A stretch of 49,449 nt of DNA from contig CALVWI010000014.1 in assembly GCA_944367045.1 (NCBI GenBank), forward strand, positions 1-49,449. The letters are read 5' to 3'. The notes under the pieces were generated by a model, which saw nothing but the letters and a program-made list of their open reading frames with translations, did no database searches and was not told where the DNA came from. Each line of letters starts with the position of its first letter. The stretch's first letter is position 1. Positions 40,201-49,449 of this stretch are shown piece after piece. The translations under genes and the position numbers were made by a program. Origin of the DNA: an uncultured Clostridia bacterium (GTDB lineage Bacteria; Bacillota; Clostridia; Christensenellales; Borkfalkiaceae).

Positions 40201-40836
40201 TTAGTTATTCTCTTCCGCTTCCGAAATGAGGGAAGCGAGCGATGCCGCGAGGTCCTCGCACCGCAGCGTCACCCCTTCGGGGACGCGCACATACGCGGGC
40301 GCAAAGCTTAAGATGGCCGTGATGCCCGCCTCCACCATCGCGTCGCAGGCGGCCTGTGCGGCGTCGCCCGGGACGGTGAGGATGCCGAGGCGCACTTCCT
40401 CGCGCTCCGCGATCTCCTTGAGCCGCTCCATGGGATAGATGGGCTTCCCCGAGAGCGCCCCCACCTGCGCGGGAGAAATATCGAATGCCGCGACGACGTC
40501 GATGCCGTAGTGCTCGAACCCCTCGTAGACGAGGAAGGCCCTTCCGAGCCGCCCCGCCCCCACGACGCAGGCGTGCGTCTTGCGGTGATAGCCGAGCGTG
40601 CGTTCGAGATCGCAAATGAGCTTCTTCACGGCGAACCCCAAGCGGGGCTTTCCTGGCTCGGATGCGACGAGCGCCAAGTCCTTCCTGACGCACACCGCGG
40701 AGAGATGCATGTCCTCGGCGATCTCCGACGACGAGACGTATTCCACGCCCGCCGCCTCCTCCGCCTTCAGATAGCGGAGATAGACGGGAAAGCGCAGGAA
40801 CGCTGCCTTGGAAATCTCCGCCGATCTGCCCTCCAA
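40201..40836 (-). CDS. rex: Redox-sensing repressor Rex
   Basis: A 211-residue NADH-responsive repressor. The N-terminal winged helix (about 10-75) contains VSSSEIAEDMHLSAVCVRKD; the Rossmann domain has VVGAGRLGRA (91-100), near the family's GAGNLG. The wing segment after RKDL, usually containing FGxFG, reads VASEPGKPRLG, so DNA recognition may differ. The start is TTG at 40836 with AGGTGA before it. It controls fermentation genes in other Firmicutes, and here heads the operon with adhE and the hydrogenase. Confidence 0.92.
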   Translation of the reverse strand: MEGRSAEISKAAFLRFPVYLRYLKAEEAAGVEYVSSSEIAEDMHLSAVCVRKDLALVASEPGKPRLGFAVKKLICDLERTLGYHRKTHACVVGAGRLGRAFLVYEGFEHYGIDVVAAFDISPAQVGALSGKPIYPMERLKEIAEREEVRLGILTVPGDAAQAACDAMVEAGITAILSFAPAYVRVPEGVTLRCEDLAASLASLISEAEENN

Positions 40837-40850
40837 ATTCCGTCACCTCG

Positions 40851-40872
40851 AATCGATATTTTTTTATCGATT
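40851..40872. promoter_or_regulatory. Palindrome at the rex operon start, candidate operator
   Basis: AATCGATA, six Ts, TATCGATT: 8-bp perfect arms. It covers the predicted transcript start between the promoter and the ribosome binding site. It does not match the classic Rex site TTGTGA-N-TCACAA. Confidence 0.6.
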
Positions 40873-40875
40873 TCT

Positions 40876-40904
40876 ATTTTAGCAAATCTTCCCCGCGTTG
40901 TCAA
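40876..40904 (-). promoter_or_regulatory. Promoter of rex-adhE-hydrogenase
   Basis: Minus-strand TTGACA (40899-40904) and TAAAAT (40876-40881), 17-bp spacer. Confidence 0.8.
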
Positions 40905-40924
40905 CCGTTTGAACGCAGTTTCTT

Positions 40925-40957
40925 CCGCAAAACCCAAAAAAATACACAGTTTTGCGG
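40925..40957. repeat. Inverted repeat upstream of the rex promoter
   Basis: CCGCAAAAC (40925-40933) and GTTTTGCGG (40949-40957), perfect 9-bp arms, 20 bp upstream of the -35 element; possible operator or RNA hairpin. Confidence 0.6.
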
Positions 40958-41000
40958 GATATGCCTCCCCTTCCGCTCCCCGATGCCAAAAATATGGTGA

Positions 41001-41042
41001 AAAGAAAGCGCCGCCCGCGGCCAAAATGGCCGCGGGCGGCGC
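41001..41042 (-). terminator. Terminator of valS
   Basis: A 15-bp perfect stem (41008-41022 with 41028-41042), 5-nt loop; on the minus strand followed by TTTCTTTTC. Confidence 0.9.
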
Positions 41043-41062
41043 GAAACGTTCTCAGAAAATTT

Positions 41063-43693
<2,631 letters not shown>

Positions 43694-43728
43694 TTTTTAT
43701 CACCTGAAAAAGCGTAATACAGAAATAC

Positions 43729-43757
43729 ATTATACACGATTTTTCCTCCGTTGTCAA
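43729..43757 (-). promoter_or_regulatory. Promoter of valS
   Basis: Minus-strand TTGACA (43752-43757) and TATAAT (43729-43734), 17-bp spacer. The same bases read TTGTCA on the plus strand, where they could be the -35 of the divergent importer operon. Confidence 0.8.
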
Positions 43758-43780
43758 TGAAAGCGCCCGCCGCATACGAT
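43751..43780 (+). promoter_or_regulatory. Possible promoter of the SsuA/THI5-type importer operon
   Basis: TTGTCA (43751-43756), 18 bp, TACGAT (43775-43780). Weak; it overlaps the valS -35 element on the other strand. Confidence 0.4.
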
Positions 43781-43845
43781 ATATTATTGCCAAAATCTGA
43801 AGCTCGGGCGGCTCTCAACGCCCTCTTCCAAACGGAGGTCCCCTT

Positions 43846-44850
43846 TTGAATAACCCTTTTCGTCTCATCTTGCTTTCCATGTCGGCGCTCTTCGCGGCGC
43901 TTCCCCTCTCCGCCTGCGGCGAGAAAACGGACGGCCCCACCCTCGTCAAGGTCAACGAAGTCACCCACTCGGTGTTCTACGCCCCCATGTACCTTGCAGA
44001 CTCCCTCGGCTATTTCGAGGAGGAGAACATCGAGATCGAACTCACCAACGGCGGCGGTGCCGACAAGGTGATGGCTTCTGTCCTCTCGGGCGATGCGGAC
44101 ATCGGCTTCTGCGGGCCCGAGGCCGCCATCTACGTCCTCCTCGGCGGCACGTCCGACGTCCCCACCGTGTTCGGCCAACTCACGCGCAAGGACGGCTCCT
44201 TCCTCGTCTCCCGCGTCGACGAACCCGACTTCAAGTGGGAGGACCTCGCGGGCAAGGAAGTGCTCGCGGGCCGCAAGGGCGGCGTTCCCGCCATGACCTT
44301 TGAGTACATTCTCAAAGAGCACAACATCGCCGACCAAGTCACCCTCAACTACGACGTCGCCTTCAACCTGATGACGGGCGCGTTCGAATCGGGCGTCGCG
44401 GACTACTGCACGATGTTCGAGCCGACCGCCTCCGAATACGAGGCCGCGGGCAAGGGATACGTCGTCGCCGCCGTGGGAGAAGCGTCGGGCGAAGTGCCCT
44501 ACACCGCCTACATCGCCAAGCGCTCGTGGCTCGACGAGAACACCGACGTCGCCGAGGGTTTCCTCCGCGCCGTCATGCGCGCCATCGACTTCGCGGAGAG
44601 CGAGCCCGCCGAGACAGTCGCCGAGTACCTGCTCCCCCACTTCCCCTCCACGTCTTTGGAGTCGCTCGCCGTCAGCGTCGAGAGCTACCGCAGCATCGCC
44701 GCATGGCAGCCCGACATGACCCTCTCTAAGGAGAGCTTCGAGCGCCTGCAGGACATCATTGAGAGCGCGGGAGAGCTCCCCGAACGCGCCGACTGGGCGG
44801 ACCTCGTCGACAACTCTCTCGCTCAGAAGGTCGCAGCAGAGCTCAAATAA
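43846..44850 (+). CDS. SsuA/THI5-type substrate-binding lipoprotein
   Basis: A 334-residue lipoprotein with lipobox LSAC (Cys24). The mature part begins VKVNEVTHSVFYAPMYLADSLG and continues with YFEEENIEIEL and GDADIGFCGPEA, the NMT1/THI5-like pattern of binding proteins for sulfonates, thiamine precursors or nitrate. The start is TTG at 43846, with GGAGGT six bases before it. The ligand is unknown. Confidence 0.9.
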   Translation: MNNPFRLILLSMSALFAALPLSACGEKTDGPTLVKVNEVTHSVFYAPMYLADSLGYFEEENIEIELTNGGGADKVMASVLSGDADIGFCGPEAAIYVLLGGTSDVPTVFGQLTRKDGSFLVSRVDEPDFKWEDLAGKEVLAGRKGGVPAMTFEYILKEHNIADQVTLNYDVAFNLMTGAFESGVADYCTMFEPTASEYEAAGKGYVVAAVGEASGEVPYTAYIAKRSWLDENTDVAEGFLRAVMRAIDFAESEPAETVAEYLLPHFPSTSLESLAVSVESYRSIAAWQPDMTLSKESFERLQDIIESAGELPERADWADLVDNSLAQKVAAELK

Positions 44851-44883
44851 CGCCCTTCCCGCGGGAAACCCCGCGCAACGCAT

Positions 44884-45615
44884 ATGAAAGAAATACTCGC
44901 CTTTGACAACGTCAGACTCACCTACCACACCAAACGGGGGGAAGTGACCGCCTTAAATGAGCTCACCTTCTCTCTCCGCGAGGGGGAATTTGCCGCCATG
45001 ATCGGCCCCTCGGGCTGCGGCAAGAGCACCGTCCTGTCCCTCGCCGCGGGGCTTTTGAAGCCCTCGGAGGGCACCGTGCGCCTTTCGGGCAGCATCGGCT
45101 ATATGCTCCAGCGCGACGAGCTCTTCCCGTGGCGCACCATCGAAAAGAACCTCTATCTCCCCCTCGAAATTCAGAAAAAGAACACGCCCGAGCGGCGGGA
45201 GCGGGCGAAGGAGCTTGCGGCAAAGTACGGCCTCGACGGCTTTTTGAAGAGCTATCCCGCGCAGCTTTCGGGCGGGATGCGCCAGCGCGCCGCACTCATC
45301 CGCACCCTCGTCACCGAGCCGGACCTGCTTCTCCTTGACGAGCCCTTCTCCGCCCTCGACTATCAGACCCGCCTCCTCGTCGCGGCGGACGTCGCGCACA
45401 TCCTGCGCAGCGAAGGCAAGACCGCCCTGCTCATCACGCACGACATCTCGGAGGCAATCTCCCTCGCCGACCGCATCTTCGTGCTCACTGCCCGTCCCGC
45501 CCGCTTGCTCGCCTCGCACGAGACCGACTTCCTCTCGAATGACCCCTTAAAGCGGCGGGAGGAGCCCCGCTTCTCGGGGTGGTTTGAAACGCTATGGAGG
45601 GAACTCAACCCATGA
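44884..45615 (+). CDS. ABC transporter ATPase, SsuB/TauB type
   Basis: A 243-residue ATPase: Walker A GPSGCGKST (43-51), Q-loop MLQRDELFPW, signature LSGGMRQR, Walker B LLLLDEPF, H-loop ITHD. It energises the permease that follows. No clear ribosome binding site lies before the ATG; a GC hairpin (CGCGGG/CCCGCG) is found just upstream. Confidence 0.93.
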   Translation: MKEILAFDNVRLTYHTKRGEVTALNELTFSLREGEFAAMIGPSGCGKSTVLSLAAGLLKPSEGTVRLSGSIGYMLQRDELFPWRTIEKNLYLPLEIQKKNTPERRERAKELAAKYGLDGFLKSYPAQLSGGMRQRAALIRTLVTEPDLLLLDEPFSALDYQTRLLVAADVAHILRSEGKTALLITHDISEAISLADRIFVLTARPARLLASHETDFLSNDPLKRREEPRFSGWFETLWRELNP

Positions 45616-46418
45616 AACACGAAATTTCGTCCGAACATCAACGGTACCTTCGGCGCGGAAAGCGAAAGACGGTGCTCGTCAACATCGCGCGGCTGGGGCT
45701 CTTGGCCCTTCTTCTCGGGCTTTGGGAGATGGTCACCGCCCTCGGCTGGGCAGACCCCTTCCTTTTAAGCTCCCCCTCGCGCATCATAAAGACCATCGCC
45801 TCGCTCTACACGGAGGGCACCCTCTTCTACCACATCGGCGTGACGCTCTCGGAGACGCTCATCGGCTTCTTTGCCGCCATCGTCCTCGGCTGCTCTATTG
45901 CCCTGCTCCTTTGGTGGAGCGAGCCCCTTCGCCGCATCTTGGAGCCCTACATCGTCGTCCTCAACGCCCTCCCGAAGATCGCGCTTGGGCCGCTCATCAT
46001 CATCTGGTGCGGCACGGGCAGCCGCGCCATCGTGTTCATGACCATCCTCGTCACCGTCATCCTCGTCATCCTGCACATGCTCTCCGCCTTTATGGCGGCC
46101 GACGAGGGCAAGATGCTGCTGCTTCGAGCGATGGGCGCGAACAAGGCACAGGTGCTCTTAAAGCTCGTCATCCCGTCCTCGCTCCCCGCCTTCGTCTCCA
46201 TGTTGAAGGTGGCGGTCGGCATGAGCTGGATCGGCTCCATCATGGGCGAGTACATCGTCTCGCGCGCGGGGCTCGGCTACCTCATCGTCTACGGCGGGCA
46301 GGTGTTCAAGCTCGACCTCGTGATGGCGGCGACCGTCATCCTCTGCTTCCTCGCGGCGCTCATGTATTTCCTCGTCGCCCTGCTCGAAAGAAAACTGATA
46401 AAATCAAGTGAAAGCTGA
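45612..46418 (+). CDS. ABC transporter permease, SsuC/TauC type
   Basis: A 268-residue protein with six membrane helices and the EAA loop AADEGKMLLLRAMGANKAQ. It overlaps the ATPase stop by 4 bp (ATGA) at 45612, with GGAGG 10 bases upstream; an in-frame ATG at 45594 is the alternative start. With the two genes before it, it makes a complete importer. Confidence 0.93.
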   Translation: MKHEISSEHQRYLRRGKRKTVLVNIARLGLLALLLGLWEMVTALGWADPFLLSSPSRIIKTIASLYTEGTLFYHIGVTLSETLIGFFAAIVLGCSIALLLWWSEPLRRILEPYIVVLNALPKIALGPLIIIWCGTGSRAIVFMTILVTVILVILHMLSAFMAADEGKMLLLRAMGANKAQVLLKLVIPSSLPAFVSMLKVAVGMSWIGSIMGEYIVSRAGLGYLIVYGGQVFKLDLVMAATVILCFLAALMYFLVALLERKLIKSSES

Positions 46419-46432
46419 TTTCACTGCACTGC

Positions 46433-46466
46433 GGCGGGAGAGCGACCCTCTCCCGCCCCTCTTTTT
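46433..46466 (+). terminator. Terminator of the importer operon
   Basis: GGCGGGAGAG (46433-46442) and CTCTCCCGCC (46448-46457), followed by CCTCTTTTT. Confidence 0.9.
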
Positions 46467-46508
46467 ATGCAGAAGAAAACCTATGTCTGTCATAACGAGA
46501 GGCAATGT

Positions 46509-46531
46509 TATGTCTCGCATAGTATTGAGAC
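46509..46531. repeat. Partial copy C of the dispersed repeat
   Basis: TATGTCTCGCATAGTAT matches the left half of copy B at 15 of 17 positions, then diverges. In this copy GTCTC and GAGAC (46512-46516 and 46527-46531) form an inverted repeat. It lies upstream of the PadR-membrane gene. Confidence 0.5.
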
Positions 46532-46618
46532 GACCCCAAATGCTGTGGTCAGAGCCGCCTCCACGCACAAAATAGCAAAAAATCTTTCCGATTATGTCAA
46601 GCGAAGTACTCTACAGCC

Positions 46619-46647
46619 TTGACAAACGCTGTCGTATCCTGTATAAT
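46619..46647 (+). promoter_or_regulatory. Promoter of the PadR-membrane protein gene
   Basis: TTGACA (46619-46624) and TATAAT (46642-46647), 17-bp spacer, perfect consensus. Confidence 0.88.
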
Positions 46648-46674
46648 ATTGTCAGAATGTTTAAGGAGACTCCT

Positions 46675-49404
46675 ATGGATCAGGAATTTACCCATAGCGA
46701 AGACGAAGAACCCATCGTAGACGTCGCCGAAGAGCCCGCTCCCTCCCCCTTGTTCGAGGTGGACGAGGCGCAGGACCAAGCCCCCGACGAACCGCCCGCA
46801 GAGCCCGAAGAGGCAGCTGCGGGACCCGCCGAAGCGCCCGTCGAGGCGAGCGCCGAAGAGCAGGACGAGGAGGACGAAAAGGAGGACGAGGAGGACAAGG
46901 AGCACACCATCAGCTCCGACCTCATCCGCGGCCACATCAACACGATCATCCTCCGCTCCCTCTACGACGGGGACAAGTACGGCTACGCGATCATCGAAGA
47001 GATCGCAAGAAAGAGCCACAACCAGTATCAGCTCAAACAGCCCTCCCTCTACAGCGCCTTGAAGCGCCTCGAGAAGGAAGGCTATATCACGTCCTATTGG
47101 GGCGGCACGGCGGGCGGCGGAAGGCGCAAGTACTTCTCCCTCACCGACCAGGGCAAGGACATCGCCGAGCGCAACCTCATGGAATGGGAGTACTCGCGCA
47201 CGGTCATCGACAGTCTCATTTCCGACAAGGACTTCGACTTCAACTCCCCCGCCCCCTCTCCCGTCGACATGCGCGTTCTCAAGCAGTCGACGAGCCGCGT
47301 TCCCGCTCTCCACAGCGACGAGTACGACACGCCCGACGACGGAGAGCCGACACTCGACATGGACGAGCCCGTGAGCGCGCCTGCCGAAGCCACTCTCCCC
47401 GCGCCCGAGGAAGTCGCCGATTCCATGCCCGACCTCTCCGCAGAGGAGCTGGAGTCCGAAGAGCCCGCGTCCGCGGAATACGCAGAAGCCCCTGAAGCAC
47501 AGCCCGAACCCGTCCCCGAGGAAACGGCGGCAGAAGTCCCCGCAGAAGCGGCGGAACAGGCCGCCCCCGGGCCCATCATGCAACCCTATCAGGAAACGCA
47601 GGCGCAGGAGACGCCCGCTGAGTCCGCAGCCGCAGCCGCCGCCTTCCCCTCCCTCTCCGAGCCCGCTCCCGAGGAGCCCGAAAACAATACGGCACAGGAG
47701 CCCGCCGCAGAGCCCGTCGCGGAGTCCGCAGAGCCCGAGGCGCAGACACCAACGGAACTTCCCGAGGACCATCCCGCCATGCAGGAGCTCAACGCCCGCC
47801 GCGCCGCCTTCGAGGAGGAACAGCGCCGTGCCGAAGAGGAACTCCGCGCCCGCGAGGAGATGCTCAAGACGCGCGAAGAACTCTTCCGCAGCGAGGAGGA
47901 ACAGCGCAACCGCATGATCGCCGAGGCCGCCGCTCAGAACCGCTATTGGGAAGAGATGCGCGCCCGCGACCAGGCCCGTCTCGAGGAGGAACAGCGCCGC
48001 CGCATGGAGGCCGAGGCCATCGCCCGTCTCCGCTATGAGGACGAGCTCCGCCGCAGAGGCGAAGAGCGCCGCGCCGCCGAGGAGGCCCGCATCGCCGAAG
48101 AGGAGGCCCGCCGCGAACAGGAGCGTCTCGAAGAGGAACAGCGCCGTGCAGCAGAGGCCGCCGAGCGCGAACGTCAGCGCCTCGAAGAGGAACAGCGCCT
48201 CGCCCAAGAGGAAGAGGAACGCCGCCAGCGGGAGGAAGCCCGCCTCGAAGAGGAGCGCGCCCATGCCGACGCCTTGAACGACGAAAAGACGCAGCAGAAC
48301 GCCCGCATCATGGAGATGCAGCCCTTCGCGGAGGAACGCGCCCGGTACGAGCAGATGATCCGCGACCGCGAGGAACAGCTCAAAGCCCAGCACGCGCGCG
48401 AGCTCGCCGAACAGGAACAGCGCATCCGCAATGAGGATGAGGAACGTTTCCGCGAACGTGAACAGCAGATGATCCATCAGAACTATATGAGTCTCGTCAA
48501 CACCCCTCCCGTGGAGGAGCCGCAGGGCGCAGAATATAACTACTTCAACACCCCCGTGGTGCCCGCAGGCGAGGCAAAGACGCCCATGTACGCCGCGAAA
48601 CCCGAGGCAGAGCGCGAATACCGTGCCGTCATCGGAAAGCTCTACTCCAACACGCTCAAGGAGGAGCCCGCCCCGCAGGCAGCTCCTCAGCCCGCTCCGA
48701 CCCCTGCCCCGCAGCCCGCACCCGCGCCCGTTCAGCAGACGTACGCCGCGCCCGCTCCTGCCCCGCAGCAGCCTGTCCAGCAGCAGCGGCCCGCTCAACC
48801 GAAACCCGCTCCGCAGCCCAAGCCCGCCGTCAAGGCAGAGGCGCCCGCTCCCAAGAAGCCCGCGCCCGTACCGCAGGCCCGCTCGTTGGACGGCGTCGAC
48901 TTCTACGACCTCGAGATGCGCGCCGCAGCTGACGGCATCCGCATCACGACCTCGGGCGGCGGCACCAAGCCCGCCACGACGACGCTCTCCGTCAACCTCG
49001 TGCACAAGGGCAAGGCGCTCTTCTTCAGCGCCCTCGTCGTGTTCCTCCTCTGCATTGCGGAGGGCAGCCTGACGCTCGGGCTCCTGCGCACGCTGCAGCT
49101 CCCCCGCTTCTACCCCTACCTCATCTGGGGTGCGGGACTTGCCGTGCTGCTCGTCTGCGGCCTCGCCTATGTCAACCACTACGGCGAACGTGCTTTGCGG
49201 CGGACGGGAAATTTGCTCGTGAACACCATCGTCACCTATGCGCTGTGCGTCATCGTGATCCTCATCATCGCGCTTGCGGGAAACATCGATTTCTCCAATT
49301 TGAGCCAGCTCATGACGTTCGTGGTCATCCCCATCGTATTCTTCCTGAACATCGTCATCTTCGCTGTGACCTACTACCTGCAGGTCCGCCCCAAGAACGA
49401 ATAA
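46675..49404 (+). CDS. PadR-type DNA-binding domain fused to a coiled coil and four C-terminal membrane helices
   Basis: A 909-residue protein. After an acidic Pro/Ala/Glu leader (1-76), residues 77-185 form a PadR winged helix: SSDLIRGHINTIILRSLYDG, YGYAIIEEI, PSLYSALKRLEKEGYI and the GGRRKYFSLT wing. Residues 190-368 are a Pro/Ala/Glu linker, 370-605 a highly charged Arg/Glu coiled coil with recurring RLEEEQR units, 610-735 a Pro/Ala/Gln linker, 738-757 a conserved-looking segment (LDGVDFYDLEMRAAADGIRI), and 780-902 four hydrophobic helices. PadR proteins are usually 100-200 residues and soluble. AAGGAG precedes the ATG at 46675. Function unknown; a membrane-tethered regulator or a DNA-to-membrane tether is the obvious inference. 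Confidence 0.9.
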   Translation: MDQEFTHSEDEEPIVDVAEEPAPSPLFEVDEAQDQAPDEPPAEPEEAAAGPAEAPVEASAEEQDEEDEKEDEEDKEHTISSDLIRGHINTIILRSLYDGDKYGYAIIEEIARKSHNQYQLKQPSLYSALKRLEKEGYITSYWGGTAGGGRRKYFSLTDQGKDIAERNLMEWEYSRTVIDSLISDKDFDFNSPAPSPVDMRVLKQSTSRVPALHSDEYDTPDDGEPTLDMDEPVSAPAEATLPAPEEVADSMPDLSAEELESEEPASAEYAEAPEAQPEPVPEETAAEVPAEAAEQAAPGPIMQPYQETQAQETPAESAAAAAAFPSLSEPAPEEPENNTAQEPAAEPVAESAEPEAQTPTELPEDHPAMQELNARRAAFEEEQRRAEEELRAREEMLKTREELFRSEEEQRNRMIAEAAAQNRYWEEMRARDQARLEEEQRRRMEAEAIARLRYEDELRRRGEERRAAEEARIAEEEARREQERLEEEQRRAAEAAERERQRLEEEQRLAQEEEERRQREEARLEEERAHADALNDEKTQQNARIMEMQPFAEERARYEQMIRDREEQLKAQHARELAEQEQRIRNEDEERFREREQQMIHQNYMSLVNTPPVEEPQGAEYNYFNTPVVPAGEAKTPMYAAKPEAEREYRAVIGKLYSNTLKEEPAPQAAPQPAPTPAPQPAPAPVQQTYAAPAPAPQQPVQQQRPAQPKPAPQPKPAVKAEAPAPKKPAPVPQARSLDGVDFYDLEMRAAADGIRITTSGGGTKPATTTLSVNLVHKGKALFFSALVVFLLCIAEGSLTLGLLRTLQLPRFYPYLIWGAGLAVLLVCGLAYVNHYGERALRRTGNLLVNTIVTYALCVIVILIIALAGNIDFSNLSQLMTFVVIPIVFFLNIVIFAVTYYLQVRPKNE

Positions 49405-49416
49405 CTTTATGAACAG

Positions 49417-49449
49417 CAAAAAAGAGCGGCACTTTCACCGCTCTTTTTT
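49417..49449 (+). terminator. Terminator of the PadR-membrane protein gene
   Basis: AAAAAGAGCGG and CCGCTCTTTTT form the stem, followed by Ts up to the window end. Confidence 0.9.

Noticed and set aside
43694-43735. T-box leader for valS
   Set aside because: The distance between the promoter and the start codon is about 35 nt, too short for a T-box.

Overview
The window looks like a chromosome segment from a GC-rich, anaerobic, fermentative, endospore-forming member of the Clostridia, probably an uncultured gut-type lineage. The sequence-level reasons are the spoIIGA-sigE pair, whiA, a DUF1540 Cys-rich protein, anaerobic ribonucleotide reductase (nrdD-nrdG), a [FeFe] hydrogenase, bifunctional adhE, Rex, a class of lipoproteins with Gram-positive style lipoboxes, and sigma-A type promoters that nearly all have a 17-bp spacer. 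The family or genus cannot be fixed from the sequence alone. Most genes lie on the minus strand, which suggests a replication fork moving right to left here.

Layout. 1-725: AT-richer gene-free region with several inverted repeats and paired ATGTTACAT sites, then a GC-rich terminator hairpin. 726-4040 (minus): an ABC-F ATPase with its own promoter and an attenuator leader, then sigE and spoIIGA. 4041-4697: intergenic region with four perfect DnaA boxes, then tRNA-Arg(ACG) with a consensus promoter and a terminator. 4727-6115: tandem duplicate of an unknown membrane-anchored protein. 6333-6830: small P-loop kinase-like protein. 6936-15163: alpha-glucan utilisation locus: MalG/MalF-type permeases, solute-binding lipoprotein, GH13 enzyme, a multi-domain putative glycan-binding lipoprotein, and a divergent LacI-family regulator with two DNA-binding headpieces and two matching operators. 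15336-22295: nitroreductase, rRNA m5C methyltransferase, KtrAB-type potassium uptake, two COG0523 metal GTPases (one with a very His-rich insert, one with a DUF1980-like tail), and an M29 aminopeptidase.

22412-25104: nrdD-nrdG behind a promoter with an NrdR-like box and a 21-bp palindrome. 25432-33844: pfkB-type sugar kinase, pfkA, dnaE, whiA, PHP phosphoesterase and murB, a clostridial housekeeping block that lacks rapZ and yvcK between the PHP gene and whiA. 33885-35782: a solute-binding-like protein, DUF1540 protein and rplI. 35965-40836: rex-adhE-hydrogenase, an NADH-disposal operon behind one promoter with a palindrome at its start. 41063-43693: valS. 43846-46418 (plus): an SsuA/THI5-type ABC importer. 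46675-49404 (plus): the most unusual gene, a 909-residue protein joining a PadR-type winged helix, long Pro/Ala/Glu linkers, a roughly 235-residue charged coiled coil and four C-terminal membrane helices.

Two nearly identical 49-bp palindromic repeats (16822-16870 and 35900-35948) and two partial relatives are dispersed through the window. The best candidates for undescribed biology are the membrane-tethered PadR protein, the tandem-headpiece LacI regulator with its operator pair, the attenuated ABC-F gene, the dispersed repeat family and the putative starch-capture lipoprotein.
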